47,066 nucleotides of DNA, taken from assembly GCA_013112725.1 (NCBI GenBank), contig JABFFZ010000043.1, positions 1 through 47,066 of the forward strand. The letters run 5' to 3'. The stretch comes from Chloroflexota bacterium (GTDB taxonomy: Bacteria > Chloroflexota > Anaerolineae > Promineifilales > Promineifilaceae). Positions 38,643 through 47,046 of this stretch are shown piece after piece. How positions within the stretch are numbered: the stretch's first letter is position 1; every line of letters starts with the position of its first letter. Position numbers and translations under genes: made by a program. The notes beneath the pieces were generated by a model. That model had not been told where the DNA came from. It was given only the letters and a program-made list of their open reading frames with translations, and ran no database searches.

Positions 38643-41459
38643 TCATAATGTCGAAACGGGGTCAATATCTACCAGCCACGGCCGTGGCACGGGTAAATCT
38701 TCTAGCAGCCGCATGGGGTCGGGGGAACGGACGAGGAGTTGCCAGCGGTAACGGCCGTCAATGCGATTAAAATAGGGCGGAGTCGGCCCCAAAATCTCCG
38801 TCGCCCCCAGCGCCTTCTCCCGAATATGCAGCCGCAGCGCCTGTGCTAGCTTCTCCGCCTCTCGTTCGCCGCGTTCATTCACCGGGTCAATATACAGCAG
38901 CCGCGCTAACCGGCGGAACGGCGGCAAACTGTGCTGCGTGCGGAAGCGAATCTCCTCGATATAAAACGAGGCAAAATCATGCTCCGCCGCCGCCTGAATG
39001 GCATAATGCTCCGGCTGGTACGTCTGCACAATCACCCGCCCGCCCAATAAACCACGCCCGGCGCGCCCCGCTACCTGCGCCAAAATCTGAAAGGCCCGCT
39101 CCCCGGTGCGGTAATCGGGCAGCCCCAACGACACATCGGCCGAAACCACCCCTACCAGCGTCACCAGTGGCAAATCCAACCCCTTGGCAATCATCTGCGT
39201 CCCTACCAGAATGTCCGACTCATGGTTGATGAATGAGGCTAGCAGTGTTTCATGGGTGTTCTTCCCCGCTGTCGTATCCCGGTCCCAGCGCGTCAGCCGC
39301 GCCTCTGGCCACCGCTGCTGCACCTGCGTCTCCACCTCCTCCGTGCCCAGGCCAAAATGTTTGATCCGCTTCGATTTGCACTGCGGGCACTCGGCAAAAC
39401 TGCGTTCGCGCCGGCCGCAGTGGTGGCAGACCAGCATCATATCCGGCCGATGATAGGTCAGCGGCATGTCACAGCGGGGGCAGCGGGCCACGTAACCACA
39501 ATCCCGGCAAAAGACGTAGGTATTGGTACCGCGCCGGTTCAAGAAGAGAATGGCCTGTTCGCCGCGAGAGAGGGTTTCGGTCACGGCCGTGTTCAATACC
39601 CGGCTAAAAATGGAACGATTGCCCGCCCGCAGCTCCTGGCGCATGTCCACAATCTGCACCGGCGGCAGGGGGATGGAAAGGGCATCATCCGGGTCATCTG
39701 GGGTGTGTTGGTAATGACTAATCGCCTGCACCCGGTCCGCCTGGCTCTCAATGCGCAGGCGGTGGCCCATCACCCGGCGCGGTAGTTCCAGCAGTTGGTA
39801 ACGTCCACCCCGCGCCTGATGGTAGGTAACAATATCTGGCGTGGCGCTGCCCATGATCAGGACGGCGTTGAGAATTTGGGCCAGGGTGACGGCCGTTTCC
39901 CGTGCATGGTAATAAGGGGGGGGCACCGGCGGCGTCTGTTTGTAACTGGGGTCATGCTCCTCATCTAAAACAATTACCCCCAAATTCGGCAGCGGCGTAA
40001 ACAAGGCGCTGCGCGGCCCCACGATAATGTCAAACAAGCCCTGCCGCGCCCGCCGCCAGGTATCATACCGTTCGCCATCACTCAGGCGGCTGTGCAGCAC
40101 GGCTACCCGCCCTGGAAAACGGGCGGCAAACCGGCGCACCGTCTGCGGCGTCAGGGCAATTTCCGGCACCAATACAATCGCCTGTTCCCCATCCGTCAAC
40201 GCCTGGGCAATCGCCCGCATGTAAATTTCCGTCTTGCCGCTGCCCGTTACGCCGTGCAGGAGGAAGGGGGTGGGGGAAGATTCGCCCAAATCTTCCCCTG
40301 CTCCCATCATCTGCATCTTAATCCGCCCCCACACCCGCGCCTGGTCGGGGGTGAGCAGCGGCGGCTGGGCGGGCACAAAGTCCCGGTCGGCCAATGGGTC
40401 ACGCCACACCTCCTCCGCGCCAAAACGGATCAGGCCCAGCTTTTCCAACTTCTTCAGGTGGGTCACATTCGTATCTGTTTTTGCGTAAATGTCGCTGATG
40501 TTGACCGGCTGCGCCTCCTTTTCCAAAAGCGCCAAAATGGCGTAATAACGCTGCGCCCCCCGCAGCGCCAACAACCGGCGCAGCGCCTCTTTGGGGGTAA
40601 CTGTCAGGAAAACCAGAGCGGGCTGTTCGACAACCAATTGGCCATTTTCCATTGGCAATTGATCAGTGATCATTGTCACGGTCTGGGCGGGGGAACGGCC
40701 GATCAGCCCGGCAGCGGCGAGTTCTTGTAACTGTTTTTCGGTGGTGTTGGTGGCGGTGAGTACGGCCGTCTCCGCCGGCAGCGGGTCATCACTTTGCAGC
40801 AAGTAGGCCAGCACGTCCGCCTGTTTGTTGGCGCGCCCCAGAGTGGTCACGCGTTGATGCCAGCGTTCCGGTGCGGCAATCAGTTCGGCGGTACGGATGG
40901 TTTTAGGGCGAATACGCGGCGGGTCGAGGATGGTGGCTTTGCGCAAAATATCGCGGCGAGCGAGTTGGTTCACGGCTATTTGCCAATCCCCCTTCTCGCC
41001 TTGTTTGCGCAGCGCCTGCTGCAACTGCCGCCCGCGCATATCCCCCTTTTCGCGCACAATTTCAATGATTTTAGCTTGTAGGTCGGTGAGACGGCCGTGT
41101 CCATCCCAATAGGGATTCATTGCCACCGTCGTATCTGCCCAACGCGTCAACCCCGGCGGCAGCATCAGCCGCAGGCAACTGTTCAAAGGGGACAGATACC
41201 GCTGGCTGAGCCACTGCGCCAGTTCAATTTGCCACCAATACAAGACTGGTTCCGGGTCTATCAGGGCGATAATCGGCTTCGTCTCCTCCACCGGGGCCGT
41301 ATCGTCAAAGGCAATAATCACCCCCTGCGCCAACCGCTGCCCAAACTCCACCTCCACCAGATGCCCCACACGCAACATGCGCTGTAAATCGCGCGGCACA
41401 TGGTAATGGAAAGTGCTTTCTAACGGCGCTTCTATGTTGATAACCAGTTCGGCAAACAT
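38643..41459 (-). CDS. priA: Primosomal protein N' (replication restart helicase PriA)
   Basis: A 938-residue superfamily 2 helicase that reloads the replisome at stalled forks. The N-terminal 3'-DNA-binding domain begins FAELVINIEAPLESTFHYHVP. Walker A is GVTGSGKTE and the DEAH-type box is DEEH. The zinc region has four pairs of Cys (CRDCG, CPRCD, CHHCG, CPQCKS). Helicase motifs V-VI include VGTQMIAKGLDLP and VAGRAGRG. It is about 200 residues longer than E. coli PriA. The excess lies between about residues 130 and 350 and looks like several winged-helix modules (TDLQAKIIEIVREKGDMRG; KQADVLAYLLQSDDPLPAET; RYYAILALLEKEAQPVNI). Single gene. Confidence 0.95.
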   Translation of the reverse strand: MFAELVINIEAPLESTFHYHVPRDLQRMLRVGHLVEVEFGQRLAQGVIIAFDDTAPVEETKPIIALIDPEPVLYWWQIELAQWLSQRYLSPLNSCLRLMLPPGLTRWADTTVAMNPYWDGHGRLTDLQAKIIEIVREKGDMRGRQLQQALRKQGEKGDWQIAVNQLARRDILRKATILDPPRIRPKTIRTAELIAAPERWHQRVTTLGRANKQADVLAYLLQSDDPLPAETAVLTATNTTEKQLQELAAAGLIGRSPAQTVTMITDQLPMENGQLVVEQPALVFLTVTPKEALRRLLALRGAQRYYAILALLEKEAQPVNISDIYAKTDTNVTHLKKLEKLGLIRFGAEEVWRDPLADRDFVPAQPPLLTPDQARVWGRIKMQMMGAGEDLGESSPTPFLLHGVTGSGKTEIYMRAIAQALTDGEQAIVLVPEIALTPQTVRRFAARFPGRVAVLHSRLSDGERYDTWRRARQGLFDIIVGPRSALFTPLPNLGVIVLDEEHDPSYKQTPPVPPPYYHARETAVTLAQILNAVLIMGSATPDIVTYHQARGGRYQLLELPRRVMGHRLRIESQADRVQAISHYQHTPDDPDDALSIPLPPVQIVDMRQELRAGNRSIFSRVLNTAVTETLSRGEQAILFLNRRGTNTYVFCRDCGYVARCPRCDMPLTYHRPDMMLVCHHCGRRERSFAECPQCKSKRIKHFGLGTEEVETQVQQRWPEARLTRWDRDTTAGKNTHETLLASFINHESDILVGTQMIAKGLDLPLVTLVGVVSADVSLGLPDYRTGERAFQILAQVAGRAGRGLLGGRVIVQTYQPEHYAIQAAAEHDFASFYIEEIRFRTQHSLPPFRRLARLLYIDPVNERGEREAEKLAQALRLHIREKALGATEILGPTPPYFNRIDGRYRWQLLVRSPDPMRLLEDLPVPRPWLVDIDPVSTL

Positions 41460-41570
41460 ACGTTCTAAAGCGTAATACGGATTACGAAAGGCGTCAAGGA
41501 ATTAGCCACAGATTTGACGGGTGGGGCGGATGACAACGGATAAAAGAAAATCCGTGACAATCCGGTAAGC

Positions 41571-41653
41571 GTTCAGACTTGACAAGTTTTTTACCAGAGG
41601 CAGTTGCCGCAATTCAGGTGTAAAAACTTATCAAGTCTCCAGAGGAACTGAAC
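41571..41653 (+). repeat. MITE-like repeat, subtype B, copy 3
   Basis: GTTCAGACTTGACAAGTTTT, core ACCAGAGGCAGTTGCCGCAA, ACTTATCAAGTCTCCAGAGG and CTGAAC. Very close to the copy at 13340. Confidence 0.9.
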
Positions 41654-41693
41654 GGTTACACAATCCGTTTCATCCGTTCGATCCATGGTTAAT

Positions 41694-41708
41694 CAAGATA
41701 TAATCTTG
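41694..41708 (+). promoter_or_regulatory. -10 box within a palindrome upstream of rfbD
   Basis: CAAGAT-ATA-ATCTTG is a perfect dyad containing TATAAT (41699-41704), about 33 bp from the start codon. The -35 is poor. It could be a repressor-controlled promoter. Confidence 0.45.
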
Positions 41709-41736
41709 TTCATTCTGAAAAAGGCAGGATAGTGCG

Positions 41737-42573
41737 ATGCGTATTTTGATTACAGGCGGGAAGGGGCAGTTAGGGACAGCTTTACCGGCGGCGTTGACGG
41801 GGCATGAGGTCACGGCCGTAGACGTTGACGAGTTAGATATAACCAGCCGAGATGCTGTGTTCGCGGCCGTGTCTACCATCCGCCCTGACCTGCTCATCCA
41901 CTGCGCCGCCTACACCAACGTAGACGGCTGCGCCCGCGACCCGGCACTGGCTTACCGCGTCAACGGCCTGGGCACACAAAACGTGGCCCTGGCCTGCCAG
42001 CAATTCGGCGCGGAGATGGTGCATATCAGCACTAATGAAGTTTTTTCCGGGCAAGAGCCGGGTGGGTATGAGGAGTGGATGGCGCGAAGCCCGGTGAATG
42101 TGTACGGCCGTTCCAAAGCCGCTGCCGAGGTACATGTGCAAAACTTCCTCAACCGCTATTACATTGTGCGTACCGCCTGGCTCTATGCCCCCGGTGGGCG
42201 CAATTTCATCCACGCCATTCTCAACCGCGCCAGGGAAACGGGGCAGGTGCGGGTGGTTACAGACGAAATCGGCAACCCCACCTACGTCAATGATCTGGCC
42301 GAAGCTATCGCCCGGTTGATTGAAACACATCAATACGGCATTTACCATTTTGTGAATAGTGGCGCTTGCTCCCGCTGGCAGTTTGCCAACGAAATTTTGC
42401 GGCTGACGGGGCTAACCGATGTGGTGAATATACCCATATTGAGCCGGGAATTTATACGGCCGTCCACCCCACCTCCCTTTGGTGTTTTACACAACATTGC
42501 CGGGGCCGCGCTAGGCATTACGCTACGGCCGTGGCCCGAAGCCCTGGCCGATTATATGAGCCGTGATGCGTGA
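41737..42573 (+). CDS. rfbD: dTDP-4-dehydrorhamnose reductase
   Basis: A 278-residue SDR-type enzyme for the last step of dTDP-L-rhamnose synthesis (NADPH-dependent reduction). The N-terminal dinucleotide motif is GGKGQLG. Then come DVDELDIT, HCAAYTNVDGC and the catalytic YGRSK (Tyr and Lys). RTAWLYAPGGRNF and GIYHFVNSGACSRWQF are family segments. Full length. The other rml genes are not in the window, so it may serve polysaccharide genes elsewhere, including the glycosyltransferases at 25-29 kb. The C-terminal Arg-Asp-Ala and stop codon fall inside a GTGATGCGTGA repeat. Confidence 0.92.
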   Translation: MRILITGGKGQLGTALPAALTGHEVTAVDVDELDITSRDAVFAAVSTIRPDLLIHCAAYTNVDGCARDPALAYRVNGLGTQNVALACQQFGAEMVHISTNEVFSGQEPGGYEEWMARSPVNVYGRSKAAAEVHVQNFLNRYYIVRTAWLYAPGGRNFIHAILNRARETGQVRVVTDEIGNPTYVNDLAEAIARLIETHQYGIYHFVNSGACSRWQFANEILRLTGLTDVVNIPILSREFIRPSTPPPFGVLHNIAGAALGITLRPWPEALADYMSRDA

Positions 42574-42617
42574 CGCATGAGATAATTCTGGTCACGCATC
42601 ACGCATCACGCATCACT
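42562..42617. repeat. Inverted repeat, GTGATGCGTGA word family
   Basis: GTGATGCGTGACGCATGAG faces three TCACGCA words (about 42591-42616). It contains the stop codons of both rfbD (+) and the Uma2 pseudogene (-). Confidence 0.7.
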
Positions 42618-43248
42618 GCCCCTACCCTGTAACCGGGCCAATTCCGCTCGCAAACGTTCTAGTTCCGCTTCGGCATTATCGGCGCGCTGGCATTCCATTT
42701 CAGCGCGCCGGTACTCCGCTTTGGCTTGCTGTTGGGCTGCTTCAGCGGCAGTGGGAATGACCTACCTGGCCATCTTCATCAAACAAGCGCAGCCACACCG
42801 CTTCCTCTTCGAGGAATTTGCCTTGCCAGAGACCTAACCAGGCATCCAGTTCACTGCTCCAGAGACGGCCGTGTTCATCCGCCTCTTCATCCCTGGTGGA
42901 CTCCGACATCAATTCCACAATCACATTTGGGAAACGGGCATCTTCTTCCCAAACTACCCACTTCTGGCGCGGATAACTGCCATCAATCCCTTTCACCACA
43001 AAAAAATCTGGCCCCTTGTAGTTCCGATTGCGCACCTGGTTCATACTGTAATAGACAAACATGTTGCCGTCGGTGAAAAAGTCCCGCCGGTCTTGCCAGC
43101 GGTGGCGCACCACGTCAACCAACAAATTCATCTGGCTGCGATGCCAGTTTGTCTCCATGGGGACCCCATCCTCCTCCGGCAATTGGCTGCTATCAGGCAA
43201 ATCGGGCAATATATACCGCTCCACAACTTCAATTACCTGACTCATCAT
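42606..43248 (-). pseudogene. Uma2-family (DUF820) endonuclease-like gene with frameshift and internal deletion
   Basis: The first 115 codons are typical Uma2: VERYILPDLPDSSQLPEEDG, FFTDGNMFVYY, GPDFFVVKGID, PNVIVELMSESTRDE. The usual following part (K-x-x-x-Y and the phenylalanine-rich strand) is missing; the sequence jumps to DEHGRLWSSELDAWLGLW. After DEDGQ a four-base insertion (GTAG-like) shifts the frame to a TGA at 42742. In the other frame the expected coiled-coil tail continues (VIPTAAEAAQQQAKAEYRRA ... LERLRAELARLQ) to the stop at 42606. Uma2 proteins are PD-(D/E)XK-fold relatives, often plentiful in Chloroflexota and cyanobacteria. It is likely inactive. Confidence 0.8.
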
Positions 43249-43333
43249 TCACATCCTTTTTAATCACAGACAAATCGTAACATTATCTACCATCGCTCAT
43301 GCAGACGCTCCCCATTGTAGCACAAGCACCCCA

Positions 43334-45007
43334 TCAAAACTCGCCGATGTCGGCGTAGCGGAAGCGTTCGATAGCGATGAAACCGGCGGCGCTGACAGCC
43401 ATGAGGATGACGCTCATGGCCATGGCCTGGCCGAAGTTGAGTGCGCCGCCGGGTGTGCTGAGAAAGCGTGCAATGGCAATGGGCATGGTCAAAAAGCCAC
43501 TGTTCGGCCGAATGATGAAACTGGTCGCGCCAAATTCCCCCATGCTGACGGTGAAGGCAAAAACAGATGCTACCAACAGCGCCCGGCCAATGATAGGCAA
43601 ATCTACTTCGCGCCAGACGCGCCCCGGTGTGGCTCCCATTACCGCTGCTGCCTCACGCAATCCAGGCTGGATGCTCTGCATTACCGGTAGCAGGCTGCGC
43701 ATCACAAAGGGTAGCGCCACCAGCGTGTGGGCGATCAGCACCAGGGCGGCCGAGGTGCGCAGGCTGCTATAGGTGACGACGTAGCCAAAACCGAGAGTCA
43801 CGGCCGAAGCGCCTAACGGCAGCATGAATAACGGGTCAGCCCAGGCGCGCCACCGCGCGACCCCTACTGCTGTGGGGTTTGCCAGCGCCACTGTCGTCAT
43901 TAGCCCCAGGCTGCCTGCCAGCAGCACTGTCAACAGCGCATAGCCAATGGAGTTGCGCACGGCCGTGAGCGGCGGAATAAACACCACGCTGCCCCGCCGT
44001 GCCTCGGAAAGAGCCTGGTAATAAGCCAGCGTTAGATTGCCGTCCCGGTCTACCAACGATTGCCACACCAGCGCCAGCAGCGGTGTCACCAGAAAAAGGC
44101 ACAGCCCACCCATGATGGTGGCCACCGCGATCTTTTCCGGCCAGGTAGTTGGCCGTTTCAGGTTGGCTTTTTCGGCGCGCATGTCTAGCGACACGGCCGT
44201 ATTTTGCTGCCAACGTGTATAAACCATCATCACCACAAACGTGAAAACGATTTGAAACAAGGCCAAGACGGCCGCAATGTCCGGCCGTAAAAAGTTGACG
44301 TATTGGCGGTAAATTTCTGTTTCCAGGGTGCCAAACATGGGGCCACCCAGCAGCAAGATGACGCCAAAACTGGTGAAGGTGAAGAGGAAAATGAGCAGGC
44401 TGGCGCTGAGTAGCGACGGCCGTAACAGCGGCAATGTCACCTCCCGAAAGGCGCGCCAACGGCTGGCTCCCATCGTGCGCGCCGCTTCATTCAGGCGTGG
44501 ATTCAGGTGCGCCCAAAAACCACCCACCAGGCGCACCACAATCGCCGTGTTGTAAAAAACGTGCGCCAGCAAAATGATCCAGATAGTCTGATCGAGCCGC
44601 AGGGGCGGTCGCGCCAGGTCAAACAGCAACATCAATTCCTGATTGAGCAGCCCCTGCGACCCCAACAAGGCGCGGAAAGCAGCAGCCACTACCACCGTCG
44701 GCATCACAAAGGGCACGGTAGTGAGCGCCCGCAGCAGGGAGCGGCCGGGGAAGGTATAGCGGGCAAACAGGTAAGCGGCGGGCAGTCCCATCAGCAGCGT
44801 CAGCCCGGTGGACAGCACCGCCTGCCACAGCGTAAACCAGAGCGTCTGCCGGAAATACGGCCGTACCAGCACCACCTCCACGCCCACGGCCGTCACACTC
44901 AGCCGCAAGATATTCGCCAGCGGCCAAAAGAAGAAGGCAGCCAGAAAGAGCAAGGGGATGCCGGCTAACAAACCGGTATAGATGAGGTGGTGGCGTTTTG
45001 GGGACAT
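43334..45007 (-). CDS. Fused two-domain ABC transporter permease (iron/thiamine type)
   Basis: A 557-residue inner-membrane permease with two tandem BPD_transp_1 domains, as in FbpB, AfuB or ThiP. Each domain has its EAA loop: EAARTMGASRWRAFREVTLP (about 190) and EAAAVMGATPGRVWREVDLP (about 465). There are about 12 hydrophobic helices. The start is ATG 45007 (MSPKRHHL), since the GTG farther upstream lies in the GTGATGCGTGA repeat. The solute-binding protein and ATPase that complete the importer are not in the window. Substrate (ferric iron, thiamine or similar) is not decided. It follows the SLC13 gene on the same strand after a hairpin. Confidence 0.88.
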   Translation of the reverse strand: MSPKRHHLIYTGLLAGIPLLFLAAFFFWPLANILRLSVTAVGVEVVLVRPYFRQTLWFTLWQAVLSTGLTLLMGLPAAYLFARYTFPGRSLLRALTTVPFVMPTVVVAAAFRALLGSQGLLNQELMLLFDLARPPLRLDQTIWIILLAHVFYNTAIVVRLVGGFWAHLNPRLNEAARTMGASRWRAFREVTLPLLRPSLLSASLLIFLFTFTSFGVILLLGGPMFGTLETEIYRQYVNFLRPDIAAVLALFQIVFTFVVMMVYTRWQQNTAVSLDMRAEKANLKRPTTWPEKIAVATIMGGLCLFLVTPLLALVWQSLVDRDGNLTLAYYQALSEARRGSVVFIPPLTAVRNSIGYALLTVLLAGSLGLMTTVALANPTAVGVARWRAWADPLFMLPLGASAVTLGFGYVVTYSSLRTSAALVLIAHTLVALPFVMRSLLPVMQSIQPGLREAAAVMGATPGRVWREVDLPIIGRALLVASVFAFTVSMGEFGATSFIIRPNSGFLTMPIAIARFLSTPGGALNFGQAMAMSVILMAVSAAGFIAIERFRYADIGEF

Positions 45008-45011
45008 TTGG

Positions 45012-45054
45012 TGTGTGATGCGTGAGCGGATAACCTTCACACATCACGCATCAC
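45012..45054. repeat. Inverted repeat, GTGATGCGTGA word family
   Basis: GTGTGATGCGTGAG faces CACACATCACGCATCAC. It separates the SLC13 stop from the ABC permease start. Confidence 0.7.
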
Positions 45055-45056
45055 TT

Positions 45057-46850
45057 CTATAACGGCCAAAATATCGGCAGGAAAATAATCATCAAAATCC
45101 AGATCAAAATCTGTAATGGCAGGCCCACTTTGGTGAAGTCAAAAAAACGGTACCCGCCCGCCCCGTATACCAGTACGGACGCCTGGTGGCCGATGGGGAA
45201 GAGGAAGGAATTGGAGGCAGCAATAGCCACGCCCATCACGTAGGCGCGAGGGTCAGCATCCAGGCCAACGGCCGTGCTAATGGCAATTGGCGCCACCAAC
45301 ACGGCCGCTGCGGCGTTACTCATAAACTCAGTGATCAGCGAAGTTAGCACAAACAGGCCAATCAAAACGGCCGCTGGCCCCCATCCGCCTACCGTGTTAA
45401 TAATCAAATTTGCCAGAAATTGCGCTGTGCTGGTTACTTCCATAGCAATGCCCATGGGGAGCATCCCAGCAATCAGAAACACCGATTTCCATTCAATCGC
45501 CTCATATGCCTCATCCATTGTCAGGCAGCCGGTGAGGATGGAGAGGACGGCGCCCATCACGGCTGCCACCGAAATATGCAATTTCCCGGCAGCCACCAGA
45601 CCGATCATCGTCACAAAAATAACCAGGTTAATAGCCGCCCGGTTCAGGCGGCGGTTGGGCTTTTCCGGTTCGCGCAGCAGCAGGAAGGCATCTTCCTGGC
45701 GAATGGCTTCAATGCGGTCCCGACGGCCGTGTACCAGCAGCGTATCCCCCAAATGCAGTGGTGTACTGGACAGTTTCTGCTGTAACGGCGCTTCCTCACG
45801 CCAGATAGCCAACACCGTCAACCCATACCGCTCCCGAAAATCCAACTCTTTCAATGTCCGCCCTAAGAACCACGCTTTCTGGCCGATGACCACCTCGGCC
45901 ATAGTTGCCTCCGGCGATTTTAAATCGGCATCCTGCACAAAGTCTGGCAAGATGGAAACGCCCATCTCGTCGTGTAACTGCAAGAGACGGCCGTGAGACC
46001 CCCGCGTAAACAACACATCACCAACCTGTAATTCAATGTCGGGTAACAGCCCCATATACCGATGACCATCGCGCTGCACGCCCATCACGTTAATGTCATA
46101 GCGCGCTCCCAGGGCGCTGGCTACCAGCGTTTGCCCCACCAGCGGCGAATTTTCCTCCACCCGCAGTTCGGCCAGATAATCTTTCAAGCGGTATTCAGTC
46201 GTTAGCTGCTCTGCCTGGTGAGCATGAGTGATCTTTTCCCGGTGTGGCAGTAAATGGCGGCCTACCAGCACCATGTAGATAATACTGGAAAACATGATGA
46301 TCAACCCCATCGGAGTATAATCAAACAGACGAAACGGCTCATAACCGGCAGCCGCCAGGGCGTTGCTGGCCAGCAAATTGGGCGGTGTGCCGATCAAGGT
46401 GGTGATGCCACCCAGTAGTGAGCCAAAGGCCAGGGGGATGAGTAGTTTGGAAGGAGGGATGTTGGCCTTTTGTCCCAGGGCAATGACAACAGGCAGGAGC
46501 ACGGCCGTTGCCCCGATATTGTTCATAAAGGCAGACATGGCTCCCACCACCACCATGATCACCAGAATCAGACGCGCCTCGCCCGTCCCGGCAATGCGCC
46601 CCATATGCACCCCAAAATAGTCGGCGATACCCGTGTGCGTCAGGCTGGCGCTGACGATGTAAATGGCCCATACCGTGACCACCGCCGGGCTAGCAAAACC
46701 GGAAAACGCCTGTTCCGTCGTCAGCAGGCCGGTCAGCAGCAAGGACAGCAGCACCATCAAGGCCACCAGGTCTACCCGGAAACGCTCCGTGGCAAACAGC
46801 ACAATCGCCGCTGCCAGAATAAAAAGGGTCAATCCAATTTCAAAGGTCAA
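45057..46850 (-). CDS. SLC13/DASS-family permease with two TrkA_C domains
   Basis: A 597-residue transporter of the ArsB/NhaD-DASS superfamily. The membrane half 1 (about 1-195) has FMNNIGATAVLLPVVIAL and TLIGTPPNLLASN. The middle (about 205-395) holds two TrkA_C/RCK_C ligand-binding domains (ELRVEENSPLVGQTL; EVVIGQKAWFLGRTLKEL), each ending GDxLxxxG. Half 2 (about 400-597) has FLIAGMLPMGIAMEVTSTA and TEFMSNAAAAVLVAPIAIST. Substrates in this group are carboxylates, sulfate or cations; none is fixed here. The start is TTG 46848-46850 with GGAGGG five bases upstream. Confidence 0.9.
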   Translation of the reverse strand: MTFEIGLTLFILAAAIVLFATERFRVDLVALMVLLSLLLTGLLTTEQAFSGFASPAVVTVWAIYIVSASLTHTGIADYFGVHMGRIAGTGEARLILVIMVVVGAMSAFMNNIGATAVLLPVVIALGQKANIPPSKLLIPLAFGSLLGGITTLIGTPPNLLASNALAAAGYEPFRLFDYTPMGLIIMFSSIIYMVLVGRHLLPHREKITHAHQAEQLTTEYRLKDYLAELRVEENSPLVGQTLVASALGARYDINVMGVQRDGHRYMGLLPDIELQVGDVLFTRGSHGRLLQLHDEMGVSILPDFVQDADLKSPEATMAEVVIGQKAWFLGRTLKELDFRERYGLTVLAIWREEAPLQQKLSSTPLHLGDTLLVHGRRDRIEAIRQEDAFLLLREPEKPNRRLNRAAINLVIFVTMIGLVAAGKLHISVAAVMGAVLSILTGCLTMDEAYEAIEWKSVFLIAGMLPMGIAMEVTSTAQFLANLIINTVGGWGPAAVLIGLFVLTSLITEFMSNAAAAVLVAPIAISTAVGLDADPRAYVMGVAIAASNSFLFPIGHQASVLVYGAGGYRFFDFTKVGLPLQILIWILMIIFLPIFWPL

Positions 46851-46901
46851 TGTGCCCTCCTACAATCTAACGGCCGTAATTATACACCTACCCCCCTGCA
46901 T

Positions 46902-46930
46902 AAAAAATGCCACCATTGACGGTGGCATTC
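46902..46930 (-). promoter_or_regulatory. Terminator-like hairpin in the leader of the SLC13 gene
   Basis: Stem AATGCCACC / GGTGGCATT (46906-46914 with 46921-46929), followed on the minus strand by a T run (A run at 46902-46907). It is flanked on both sides by TATAAT-bearing words (46879-46884 and 46940-46945, minus strand). If transcription starts at the farther box, the hairpin would act as a 5' attenuator; if at the nearer one, it is upstream DNA. Confidence 0.5.
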
Positions 46931-46986
46931 AAGCAGGTAATTATACCTTGAAAGGGCATAAACTGACATTCTGATCTGAAACCCAC

Positions 46987-47014
46987 TTGGCAGCAAACAA
47001 GAGAAAGCTATACT
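46987..47014 (+). promoter_or_regulatory. Sigma-70-type promoter of the last gene
   Basis: TTGGCA (46987-46992), a 16-bp spacer and TATACT (47009-47014), about 33 bp before an ATG. Confidence 0.6.
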
Positions 47015-47046
47015 CCGCGGTTTTTATTGAGGAGTTAGAAAAGGAC

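Noticed and set aside
42726..43263. Rightward frames opposite the Uma2 remnant
   Set aside because: No ribosome site or recognisable domain; the leftward frame explains the sequence.
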